This document shows, one piece after another, positions 1 to 5,866 of a DNA stretch of 6,785 nt. A program made the translations under genes and the position numbers. The stretch is from an uncultured Clostridia bacterium (GTDB lineage: Bacteria > Bacillota > Clostridia > Lachnospirales > CAG-274), in contig CAJTVH010000090.1 of the NCBI GenBank assembly GCA_910579745.1, positions 1-6,785 of the forward strand. Reading direction: 5' to 3'. The notes beneath the pieces are model-generated. The model was not told where the DNA came from, did not search any database, and saw only the letters and a program-made list of their open reading frames with translations. How positions within the stretch are numbered: position 1 is the stretch's first letter; each line of letters starts with the position of its first letter.

Positions 1-501
1 GTTATTAAACAATTTATCATCGGCAAAAATCTCGTCCAATACATTTGACGGTATCTGCTGTCCAGAAGTCCAACCAGGTATTTTTTCTTTAACGGCACTG
101 TTTACTTTATGTGCAATATCTAAGTGAAGCTGACTTAATGTCCATGTTGCAGGTGAACGGTCGTCTGCTTTCAAAGTTTTTACATAATCATGTATTTTGT
201 CATAATAAGCATTCATATCCGTATCAGAACCAGACATACCGCCATATTTATAAAATTCCTTTTTTACATCATCATAAACGTGTTGTTTCATCTCGTCTGA
301 TATATTTATAATTTTTTTCCAGTCTGTTCTGCCTGTTATCCTCATACCTGACACACCATAAGAATTTTTTCTGCGTCCTGAAAGTAAATCTTCAATAGAT
401 TTTTTATTCTTATTGCTGTTCTTGCTTTGTGTATCCGCAAACAAAGAATTTTTATTTGAGAAAAGTCGCATAATCCCTTGATAATTATTTCCTATAATCA
501 T
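1..501 (-). CDS. DUF3879-like protein, first paralogue (partial, runs off left edge)
   Basis: The minus-strand frame is open from an ATG at 501 to the window edge, giving the first 167 residues; the C-terminus lies outside. A GAGAGGTG ribosome binding site sits 6 nt before the ATG. The protein is a clear paralogue of its upstream neighbour. Shared blocks are the start (MIIGNNY against MRIGNNY), KNSYGV.GM, ISDEMKQ, GMSG.D.DM, DKIH.Y and DEIFADDKLFN. After the N-terminal motif comes a Ser/Asn/Lys-rich stretch (about residues 14-35), then a globular charged domain. No signal peptide or membrane helix is visible. The family looks like Pfam DUF3879, first described from Eubacterium rectale; this is recalled, not searched. 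The molecular function is unknown. It is the last gene of the operon visible here, starting 27 bp after its paralogue's stop, and is probably co-transcribed with the two-component genes. Confidence 0.85.
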   Translation of the reverse strand, partial: MIIGNNYQGIMRLFSNKNSLFADTQSKNSNKNKKSIEDLLSGRRKNSYGVSGMRITGRTDWKKIINISDEMKQHVYDDVKKEFYKYGGMSGSDTDMNAYYDKIHDYVKTLKADDRSPATWTLSQLHLDIAHKVNSAVKEKIPGWTSGQQIPSNVLDEIFADDKLFNN

Positions 502-528
502 AATAAACACCTCTCAAAAACATTTTTA

Positions 529-1431
529 TTACATAAGCATATTAATAAAAAATGAGCCATCGCTTTCCGCTTCACTGTCTGAACTAACCATACTCATTTT
601 GGCCTGTGCCTTTTTAAGCAGAGCCTCAACTTTCGCCACTTCCGCCTCATCACACGCTCCGCTTGCGACACCATTTTTGCAGTCGGCTAAATCCTTGTTA
701 AGCAAACTGAGAACTATTCGTACTTCCGACGGTGTTTTTGCGGAAGCAATCTGTCTTGCTCTTTTCTCAACATTAACCGCCACGGAACTTCCGACACTTT
801 CAGATTCTGATTCTATATCTGTATCAATAAATTGTTCGATATCTGTACTTGCGTCTTGAATATCGGCTGTAACGCTTGTTTTGCTTTCCATAGTTTTAAA
901 AGCGTTTATACAGTCGTTAAATAATTTGTCGTCCGCAAATATTTCATCAAGAATATCTTTTGAAACAGGCTGTCCGGCTTCCCATTTAGGGTCTCTTTCT
1001 TTAATTCCAGCAACTACTTTGTTGGAAAGACTAAGACCAAATTGATTTATCGTCCACGTAACAGAAAGACGGTCGTCCTTATCTGTAGCTTTGATATACT
1101 CGTGTATTTTATCCCAGAAAGCGTCCATATCCGCGTCATTGCCCGACATTCCGTTCCGCTCATAATAAGCTTTTTTAGTTTCATCATAAAGATACTGTTT
1201 CATTTCATCGGATATAGAAACAATTTTTTTATAGTCGCTTCTTCCGGTAACACACATACCTTCAACGCCATAGGAATTTTTATAATGTCCTGTAAGTAAA
1301 TCTTCTAATGTATTTCTATGATAACCGACTGACTTTTTTGAGTTTCCACTTGCTGATGAGTAATTTTTCTTTCCATTATTAAAACTTGAAAAATTATTCA
1401 TAAACCTATGATAATTATTTCCTATACGCAT
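529..1431 (-). CDS. DUF3879-like protein, second paralogue (300 aa)
   Basis: The start is ATG at 1431, giving 300 residues. GGAGG lies 8 nt upstream, and the resulting N-terminus (MRIGNNYHRF) aligns with the paralogue. A TTG 15 nt further upstream overlaps the ribosome binding site and is not credible. Residues 1-8 carry the operon-wide N-terminal motif, followed by a Ser/Asn/Lys/Gly-rich segment to about 40. The DUF3879-like domain spans about 45-180 (KNSYGVEGM, ISDEMKQ, DEIFADDKLFN). A Ser/Glu/Asp-rich linker covers about 190-215. A helical C-terminal module at about 222-282 includes AKTPSEVR and two cysteines about ten residues apart. The tail is acidic and Ser-rich. No membrane helix or classical signal peptide is seen. 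The function is unknown. Its place downstream of the sensor kinase and DUF6033-like genes suggests it is an output of the two-component system. The frame call is firm; the family name is recalled and less certain. Confidence 0.9.
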   Translation of the reverse strand: MRIGNNYHRFMNNFSSFNNGKKNYSSASGNSKKSVGYHRNTLEDLLTGHYKNSYGVEGMCVTGRSDYKKIVSISDEMKQYLYDETKKAYYERNGMSGNDADMDAFWDKIHEYIKATDKDDRLSVTWTINQFGLSLSNKVVAGIKERDPKWEAGQPVSKDILDEIFADDKLFNDCINAFKTMESKTSVTADIQDASTDIEQFIDTDIESESESVGSSVAVNVEKRARQIASAKTPSEVRIVLSLLNKDLADCKNGVASGACDEAEVAKVEALLKKAQAKMSMVSSDSEAESDGSFFINMLM

Positions 1432-1458
1432 ACTAATTACCTCCAATCTTTTTTGTAT

Positions 1459-2091
1459 TTATGCTGTAAAATCTATATGAGAACCGCTTTCATCACCGAA
1501 AAACTTTCTGTATGATGAAGTTGTTTTGAGTTTTTTCAAAAGTTTCTCCAATGTTTCAGCTTTAGCAAGTCTTTTCTCTTTTGCCTTTTCTTCTTCTTTT
1601 TTCTTTGCCCGTTTTTCTTCTGTCTGTTTTTCTAATTTTTCTTTATATGAATTATCTTTTGGCGGTTTATGTTTGCTAACACTCCAATAAGATACTTTGC
1701 CGTCTTTATCAATAGATATGCCGCACGCCACCATTTCAGCGTCATGTGAAGCAATTCCCTCCTCCATTATTTTTGAGGAGTTTGGAACATCTGCTATCAC
1801 TTTTTCATATTTTGCAGCAGTTGCAGGGTCTTTTGCCATTTTTTCCGCAATATTTGAAGCAATAGCCACGTTATTACCTCCGGAACTTCCCATTATATAA
1901 GCGTCTGCCTGCTTTTCATTAATGAAATCAACAAGAGAAATTTTTACCCCGTATTTTTGTTCCATACTTCTTATATAATCATTTGTAGTCTGTTTTGCGG
2001 AAGAAGTTGTTTTTGTTTCCTCTGATTTTCTACTGTTTGCGGTGTTTGTGTAATTTGTTGCATAACTTCCGTAATTAGTATTAATAGACAT
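1459..2091 (-). CDS. DUF6033-like protein with charged C-terminal helix (210 aa)
   Basis: The start is ATG at 2091, with GGGAGG about 8 nt upstream. Residues 1-10 (MSINTNYGSY) match the N-terminal motif of the two downstream proteins. Residues about 10-36 are low-complexity Ser/Thr/Asn/Lys and look disordered. A compact central domain (about 38-140) contains NNVAIASNIAEKMAKDP and a YEKVIADVPN block, which I associate from memory with Pfam DUF6033 of Lachnospiraceae. It ends in a DKDGKVSYWSV strand-like stretch. Residues about 148-190 are a long Lys/Glu helix, probably a coiled coil, followed by a short tail. There is no signal peptide, transmembrane helix or catalytic motif. The gene lies 28 bp after the kinase stop and 28 bp before the next start, so it belongs to the same transcript. 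Its function is unknown; a secreted or surface role is only a guess. Confidence 0.88.
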   Translation of the reverse strand: MSINTNYGSYATNYTNTANSRKSEETKTTSSAKQTTNDYIRSMEQKYGVKISLVDFINEKQADAYIMGSSGGNNVAIASNIAEKMAKDPATAAKYEKVIADVPNSSKIMEEGIASHDAEMVACGISIDKDGKVSYWSVSKHKPPKDNSYKEKLEKQTEEKRAKKKEEEKAKEKRLAKAETLEKLLKKLKTTSSYRKFFGDESGSHIDFTA

Positions 2092-2119
2092 ATCTGTTTC
2101 CTCCCTTTTTACATGAATT

Positions 2120-3565
2120 TTAGCCTTTTAACATTACAGACAATATAAACTTTTTATCCTCTACAATACAATCTATATCGCCCGCATATTTTTTCGCACA
2201 GTTTTTAATATTTCTAAGCCCAATACCATGTGATTTGCTTTCTTCCTTTGTTGATACAGGATAGCCACTGTCTTTATCTATCTTTAAAAATCCATCAAAA
2301 CTGTTTTCTACCTCAATAAAAAACATATTTCGTTTACAGAAAGACCTGACAGAAATAAACGTTTTTGAAGCAGGATATTCAATATGCATTTTCTTACACG
2401 CTTCAATAGCGTTATCTAAGCCGTTATTTAAAATAATTCCTATATCATAGGCTTGTATGTTAATATTATCAGGCATAACAAAATCATCAGCATTAAGCAT
2501 GATATTTGTTATCTCTTTTTCAGCGTATCTGAACTTGCTGTTGATTACAGCGTCGCTTACGGCACTTCCTGTATGAATACGATTATCCAACTGTTCCACA
2601 GAAGTATACATACCGTCAAAATAATGTTTGATTTCATTGTCTTCACTGCCGTCTGACAGATATTTTCTTTTAAGCAGATTCTGAAGCACTTCCATATTAT
2701 TTTTCATATCGTGCTTTACAGAGCGTATGCCATCATATAAATGTTCCATTTCTGTCATTGAATTTTGCATTTGAATAATCTGATTTTCTAAAATAACCTT
2801 ATCTGCTTGTTTCATTTGCAATTCTGTCATATCCTGATACAGTTTAAAACTGAATATTGTGGATATAAGCAATACAAGCGCAGTCACAGGAACAATAAAA
2901 TACAAAGACGGATATTTATTATAAAGCAGTATTTGACTGCCGTTTTCAACTGTTATTATTATAATCCTTATTAAAACAGCTATCAGCAGCCCTGCTACTG
3001 ACGGAAGCAAATAGAAAAGCACTTCTTTATTCAAACTATGCGTATTTTGACAGCGATAATATCTTACTATTTTTTTAAGGGCAAACAAAAGTATACCGCT
3101 TTGTATAATTTGTACTGTAATTAAAGAGAGAAATATCATAACTTTTATCAGTATCAAATATACATCCGCCGATATTATTTCTTTATACGCAAAATCACTT
3201 AATATATCTATAATAAAATCATATATATGAGTAAAGCTATATGCCGTAAAAAAAGCAAGTTCCCGCAAAGCCATAAACTGAACTACTAAAAATACTTTCA
3301 TCAATACATTTCCCCTGTACCAAAGCAGGCAGAACAAAAGTAAAATAAAAGTATATATCAGCAACTTTAAGGCTGTAAATGTTCCATCAGAGGGAAACAA
3401 AAAACTGATTAGCCTGATAATTACCCACACTATTCCGACAGCATATTCACTCTGCTTTATATTTGATATTCTCGGTTTCGCAAAGGCGCAAAAAAGATAT
3501 TGTATACAGTATCCCTCAAAAATATATAACAAAATACTGATAACAGCGGCTAATAAATCACACAA
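2120..3565 (-). CDS. AgrC/ComD-like GHKL sensor histidine kinase
   Basis: This is a membrane sensor kinase of the peptide-sensing (HPK10, GHKL) type. Using numbering from the upstream ATG at 3580, six or seven hydrophobic helices span about 8-246, followed by a coiled-coil linker (about 250-285). The H-box is SVKHDMKNN with His290. The N-box is around NNGLDNAIEAC (385-395), and the G-box is HGIGLRN (451-457). The ATPase domain is of the HATPase_c_5 type seen in AgrC. I prefer the TTG start at 3565 (481 aa). GGAGGT at 3578-3573 sits 7 nt before it, whereas the ATG at 3580 (486 aa, 14-bp overlap with the regulator) precedes that site and has no Shine-Dalgarno of its own. The TTG follows the regulator stop by 1 nt, so the two are translationally coupled. 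Its ligand is unknown, as no pheromone gene is nearby. Confidence 0.93.
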   Translation of the reverse strand: MCDLLAAVISILLYIFEGYCIQYLFCAFAKPRISNIKQSEYAVGIVWVIIRLISFLFPSDGTFTALKLLIYTFILLLFCLLWYRGNVLMKVFLVVQFMALRELAFFTAYSFTHIYDFIIDILSDFAYKEIISADVYLILIKVMIFLSLITVQIIQSGILLFALKKIVRYYRCQNTHSLNKEVLFYLLPSVAGLLIAVLIRIIIITVENGSQILLYNKYPSLYFIVPVTALVLLISTIFSFKLYQDMTELQMKQADKVILENQIIQMQNSMTEMEHLYDGIRSVKHDMKNNMEVLQNLLKRKYLSDGSEDNEIKHYFDGMYTSVEQLDNRIHTGSAVSDAVINSKFRYAEKEITNIMLNADDFVMPDNINIQAYDIGIILNNGLDNAIEACKKMHIEYPASKTFISVRSFCKRNMFFIEVENSFDGFLKIDKDSGYPVSTKEESKSHGIGLRNIKNCAKKYAGDIDCIVEDKKFILSVMLKG

Positions 3566-3566
3566 C

Positions 3567-4265
3567 TTACGCACCTCCATTTCGCAAAAACCGCATATAA
3601 TGTTTTACGAAATCCTGATATTTTTCTCTCGCAAGATAAACTTTATCTCCATTTGTAAGATATATATTCTCATTATCGTACTCGGCAATATAAGTCATAT
3701 TTACCAAGTATCCCCTGTGACAGCGGTAGAAGCTGTTTCCCGCTTTTTCCTCAAGCTCTTGCATAACGCCGCAAAATCTGATTATTTCTCTTTTTGTGTG
3801 TATCGCTATTTTACGCATTTCATTTTCCATAAACAGAATATCGCAGACATCAATAGAATAACTTTTATCCCTTGTTTTTATAAAAAGCCGCTGTTTTTCC
3901 GCCTTTTTATTGATTTCTTTTACAACCCGACAGGTCACCTCCTTTAATTTTTCTTCATTAACAGGTTTCAGCAGATAGTGAAAAACTGATACGTTAAAGG
4001 CTTCAAAGACATACTCCTTTACGCCTGTTATAAATATTATAACGGTGTCTTCTTCATACCTGCTTATTTCTCTCGCTGTTTCTATACCATTCATATTTTC
4101 CATTTGAATATCTAAAAAAATAATATCAAACTTTAAACAAAATTTTAATAAACCATTGCCAGAAAGATATTTTGATATATTACATTCTGCCAGAAATTTT
4201 CTTATCATATCCTCCATCTGTTGTACAATTACTTTTTCATCATCGCAGACCGCAATTCGGAGCAT
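3567..4265 (-). CDS. LytTR-family response regulator (AgrA/ComE-like)
   Basis: This is a cytoplasmic DNA-binding response regulator of 232 residues, the usual length for AgrA-type proteins. The receiver domain (about 1-118) has the acidic pair in VCDDE (Asp8, Asp9), phospho-acceptor Asp52 in IIFLDIQM, Thr80 in IFITG, and Lys100 in YLLKPVN. The LytTR DNA-binding domain (about 127-225) has the conserved FYRCHRGYLVN block (179-189) followed by IYLTNGDKVYLAR. The start is ATG at 4265, with AAGGTGAT upstream at about 5 nt. It is the first gene of the operon and stops 1 nt before the kinase TTG. The partner is the adjacent GHKL kinase. Direct repeats with 21-bp periodicity immediately upstream fit LytTR binding sites, implying autoregulation. 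Assignment to the family is firm; the regulon beyond this operon is unknown. Confidence 0.96.
   Translation of the reverse strand: MLRIAVCDDEKVIVQQMEDMIRKFLAECNISKYLSGNGLLKFCLKFDIIFLDIQMENMNGIETAREISRYEEDTVIIFITGVKEYVFEAFNVSVFHYLLKPVNEEKLKEVTCRVVKEINKKAEKQRLFIKTRDKSYSIDVCDILFMENEMRKIAIHTKREIIRFCGVMQELEEKAGNSFYRCHRGYLVNMTYIAEYDNENIYLTNGDKVYLAREKYQDFVKHYMRFLRNGGA
3573..3578 (-). promoter_or_regulatory. Ribosome binding site deciding the kinase start
   Basis: GGAGGT lies inside the last codons of the response regulator (Asn-Gly-Gly-Ala-stop). It is 7 nt upstream of a TTG at 3565 but downstream of the ATG at 3580. The spacing favours TTG as the true kinase start. Confidence 0.6.
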
Positions 4266-4274
4266 TTTATCACC

Positions 4275-4360
4275 TTACTTTTTACATCGTCAATTTCTAT
4301 ATGTTTTTCATAGAAATGTAATGAACTAGCTTTTTAATGTAATGAACCGTAAATTTTAAT
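4275..4360. repeat. Direct repeat copy A (86 bp) in the two-component promoter region
   Basis: This segment matches 4417-4502 without gaps at a 142-bp offset, with about 9 mismatches in 86 positions (about 90% identity by eye). It is the copy proximal to the response regulator. It contains the paired 12-bp operator repeats and a -10-like TATAGA (minus strand, 4301-4296). Confidence 0.9.
4315..4347 (-). promoter_or_regulatory. Predicted LytTR operator A and regulated promoter
   Basis: On the minus strand GTTCATTACATT occurs at 4347-4336 and again at 4326-4315. This is a perfect 12-bp direct repeat with a 21-bp period. AgrA/ComE-type regulators are known to bind two 9-bp repeats of the type xxxGTTNAT separated by 12-13 bp, which gives the same period. 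The proximal half-site overlaps the expected -35 position (about 4324-4319) of a -10-like TATAGA at 4301-4296. The initiation point would fall about 25 nt before the response regulator ATG. Binding is inferred. Confidence 0.65.
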
Positions 4361-4416
4361 TATAAATTTTTCCATTTCAATTTATAGAATTGTGTTGTAT
4401 TAATTATTTTCGTTCT

Positions 4417-4502
4417 TTACTTTTTATATCGTCAATTTTTATATGTTTTTCAGCGAAATGTAATAAAACGGCTTTTTAATGTAATAAACCGTAAATTTTA
4501 AT
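4417..4502. repeat. Direct repeat copy B (86 bp), distal to the regulator
   Basis: This is the second copy of the 4275-4360 segment, lying just beyond the dehydrogenase stop codon. Several mismatches are transitions (for example GAAC against AAAC), yet the 21-bp periodicity and the -10-like box (TATAAA, minus strand, 4443-4438) are kept. The 56 bp between the copies show no comparable structure. Confidence 0.9.
4457..4489 (-). promoter_or_regulatory. Predicted LytTR operator B
   Basis: On the minus strand GTTTATTACATT (4489-4478) and TTTTATTACATT (4468-4457) repeat with the same 21-bp period as operator A and precede TATAAA at 4443-4438. It lies 3' of the dehydrogenase gene and could be a second start site or an auxiliary binding site for the same regulator. 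Confidence 0.55.
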
Positions 4503-4511
4503 GAATATTTA

Positions 4512-5300
4512 TTAATTTTTTTGATTATGAGCTGAATTTCCCGCATAATTAAATATTGGTTCAGACAGCTTAAATTCAAATGTTTCTCTGTCTACAATTC
4601 CAACTGTCATATTGCTGTCGTATAATTGGAGTAAAAATTCTGACATTTGTTTTGCTGTATGATATGTTCTGAAAGATTTATCATAGTCATATTCCTTTGT
4701 GTTGTTAGCTATTTTTCCAAACTCTGTTTTTGTAGCGGCAGGTGCTAAAACTTTTGCTTTCATCTTTGCGTTACTATTTTTCAGTTCATAAGCCAAACCC
4801 TCTGTAAAAGCACTGACATAATATTTCGCGGAACAATATGTAACAGCGGTTGGAACAATTATATATCCTCCGCAGGAAGAAATGTTTATAAGCTGTGTTT
4901 CTTCTGTATCCGCATAATCTCTGACAAATAAAGAAGATAATATTGTAAGTGCATTGATATTCAGATTAAGCATTGTTTCAATTTTTTGCAGGTTCTGTTC
5001 CTTAACGCTTTCATAATTTCCAAATCCAGCATTATTAATCCATACTTTCAAAGAGTATTCTTTTAATTCGTCGTATAGTCTGTAAACATTTTCTATGACC
5101 GATAAATCCGTCTCTTTTATTATTACATCAACTTTCGGAAAATCTTTTTGAATTTCTGCTTTTAAACATTTCAGATTGTTAAATCTTCGTGCCACGATAA
5201 TCAAATTATGCCCTCGTGCCGCAAAAACTTTAGACGTTTCATAGCCGATACCTGAGCTTGCTCCTGTAATTACTGTATATTTTTTTATTTCTTTTTTCAT
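4512..5300 (-). CDS. Short-chain dehydrogenase/reductase (classical SDR)
   Basis: This is a 262-residue cytoplasmic oxidoreductase, a typical length for classical SDRs. It has the nucleotide-binding TGASSGIG motif (12-19), an ARR after the second strand (37-39) that suggests NADP(H) preference, and structural NNAG (89-92). The active site has Asn115, Ser142 in NISSCGG, Tyr155 and Lys159 in YCSAK. The usual PG after strand 6 is replaced by APAATKTEF. The substrate cannot be read from sequence; the closest general description is a DltE/YdfG-like reductase. The start is ATG at 5300, with AAGGAGG 8 nt upstream. It is transcribed divergently from a MerR regulator, from a promoter containing a MerR-type dyad, so it is probably that regulator's target. 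No clear terminator separates its 3' end from operator copy B. Fold and cofactor class are firm; its role is unknown. Confidence 0.95.
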   Translation of the reverse strand: MKKEIKKYTVITGASSGIGYETSKVFAARGHNLIIVARRFNNLKCLKAEIQKDFPKVDVIIKETDLSVIENVYRLYDELKEYSLKVWINNAGFGNYESVKEQNLQKIETMLNLNINALTILSSLFVRDYADTEETQLINISSCGGYIIVPTAVTYCSAKYYVSAFTEGLAYELKNSNAKMKAKVLAPAATKTEFGKIANNTKEYDYDKSFRTYHTAKQMSEFLLQLYDSNMTVGIVDRETFEFKLSEPIFNYAGNSAHNQKN

Positions 5301-5329
5301 TTGAAAAACCTCCTTAAATTTTGTATAAT
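5301..5329 (+). promoter_or_regulatory. Promoter of the MerR regulator
   Basis: TTGAAA (5301-5306) and TATAAT (5324-5329) are spaced by exactly 17 bp. The -35 box occupies the gap between the dehydrogenase ribosome binding site and its start codon, so the two divergent units overlap tightly. Confidence 0.7.
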
Positions 5330-5332
5330 ATC

Positions 5333-5363
5333 ACTATATAATGTAGAGTTTACTCTATGTCAA
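5333..5363 (-). promoter_or_regulatory. Dehydrogenase promoter with MerR-type 19-bp spacer
   Basis: On the minus strand a perfect -35 TTGACA (5363-5358) and a -10 TATAGT (5338-5333) are separated by 19 bp. The spacer contains the dyad TAGAGTTTACTCTA. An over-long 19-20 bp spacer with a centred dyad is the known signature of promoters activated by MerR-family DNA distortion. Confidence 0.85.
5344..5357. promoter_or_regulatory. MerR operator dyad
   Basis: TAGAGT-TT-ACTCTA is a perfect 6+6 bp inverted repeat. It lies in the spacer of the dehydrogenase promoter and just downstream of the predicted regulator start site. Bound MerR could therefore activate the dehydrogenase and hinder its own transcription. 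Confidence 0.85.
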
Positions 5364-5374
5364 GGGGTGATTTT

Positions 5375-5752
5375 ATGAAATACTCAATAGGCGATTTTTC
5401 AAAAATTACAAATTTAAGTATACATACTTTGCGTTATTATGAAAAAGAGAATTTAATAAGACCTGAAAGAAATTCGGCTAACAGACGCTGTTATACTGAA
5501 AATGACGTTAAATGGGTTGAATTTATTAAACGCTTAAAAGATACAGGTATGCCTATTAAAGAAATCAAACGTTATTCAGAATTACGTTCAAAAGGTGACA
5601 GTACATTTGCTGAAAGAATGGGAATACTTATCCAGCAGAGGCAGTTTTTAGATAAGCAAATATTAAAATTACAGGAACATAAATTAAAGCTAAATGATAA
5701 AATTGACTTTTACAGAGAGAAAATTAAAACAAGCAATACAGAAATACAGTAA
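5375..5752 (+). CDS. MerR-family transcriptional regulator (AdhR/NmlR-like)
   Basis: This 125-residue DNA-binding regulator has the N-terminal winged-helix MerR domain (about 2-70). Motifs include YSIGDFSK, LSIHTLRYYEKENLI and RRCYTENDVKWVEFIKRL, with TGMPIKEIK in the second helix-turn-helix. The C-terminal half (about 78-118) is a dimerisation coiled coil with no separate effector domain, as in the AdhR/NmlR group. The start is ATG at 5375, preceded by AAGGGGTGA; the ATG at 5357 overlaps the operator and has no ribosome binding site. The single cysteine is Cys39, in the wing. The position that in NmlR/AdhR carries the sensing Cys (FIKC) is Arg here, so electrophile sensing through that residue is unlikely. 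It is expected to control the divergent dehydrogenase and itself through the 5344-5357 dyad. Confidence 0.95.
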   Translation: MKYSIGDFSKITNLSIHTLRYYEKENLIRPERNSANRRCYTENDVKWVEFIKRLKDTGMPIKEIKRYSELRSKGDSTFAERMGILIQQRQFLDKQILKLQEHKLKLNDKIDFYREKIKTSNTEIQ

Positions 5753-5781
5753 TTTGCACCATATTATTATATATCAAATAT

Positions 5782-5799
5782 TTTAATCATAAGATTAAA
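5782..5799. repeat. AT-rich inverted repeat between the regulator and the next promoter
   Basis: TTTAATC and GATTAAA are perfect 7-bp arms around a 4-nt loop. It ends one base before a -35 box and has no T-tract behind it, so an operator or weak bidirectional hairpin is as likely as a terminator. Confidence 0.35.
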
Positions 5800-5800
5800 T

Positions 5801-5829
5801 TTGACAACATTATGTGATATAATTATTAT
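5801..5829 (+). promoter_or_regulatory. Sigma-70-type promoter of the small-gene cluster
   Basis: A perfect -35 TTGACA (5801-5806) and a -10 TATTAT (5824-5829) are 17 bp apart. Transcription would start near 5836, upstream of the AAGGAGG at 5848. Alternative -10 boxes (TATAAT at 5818, TATACT at 5827) are badly spaced. Confidence 0.7.
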
Positions 5830-5847
5830 ACTGATAAATTTGAGTTT

Positions 5848-5866
5848 AAGGAGGTACGCAATCATA
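5848..5866 (+). promoter_or_regulatory. Strong ribosome binding site facing an ATA start
   Basis: AAGGAGG at 5848-5854 is followed after 9 nt by ATA GAG GAA at 5864. No ATG, GTG or TTG falls in the usable distance; the next are TTG at 5876 and ATG at 5906. Confidence 0.65.

Noticed and set aside
111..311. Plus-strand open frame opposite the left-edge DUF3879-like gene
   Set aside because: It lies wholly antisense to a better supported gene with conserved paralogue sequence, has no ribosome binding site, and its protein is not family-like.
599..1299. Plus-strand open frames at 599-859 and 1042-1299
   Set aside because: Both are antisense to the 300-aa paralogue, whose protein conservation explains the reading pattern.
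1697..2656. Plus-strand open frames at 1697-1900 and 2453-2656
   Set aside because: They are antisense shadows of the DUF6033-like and kinase genes, without start signals of their own.
3600..3947. 115-codon plus-strand frame
   Set aside because: It is antisense to the LytTR domain; the Phe/Ile-rich product is what the complement of an AT-rich gene gives.
4286..4291. TTGACG (minus strand) as a -35 box for the response regulator
   Set aside because: The matching -10 would fall on the regulator start codon; the box further upstream, next to the operator repeats, fits better.
4361..4416. Possible AgrD-like pheromone peptide in the spacer between the repeats
   Set aside because: The only ATG frame is 13 codons, has no Shine-Dalgarno, no charged tail and no Cys/Ser ring motif.
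4266..4511. CRISPR-like array
   Set aside because: Only two long copies and short nested repeats are present, without spacers of uniform length or cas genes; an operator duplication explains them.
5357..5374. Upstream ATG for the MerR regulator
   Set aside because: It overlaps the operator dyad and the dehydrogenase -35 box and has no ribosome binding site; AAGGGGTGA serves the ATG at 5375, which also starts the usual MerR N-terminus.
5801..5863. TTG at 5801 as start of the 141-aa gene
   Set aside because: This TTG is part of a perfect -35 TTGACA with a well-spaced -10, so it is upstream of the transcript start; the added residues are low-quality hydrophobic sequence.
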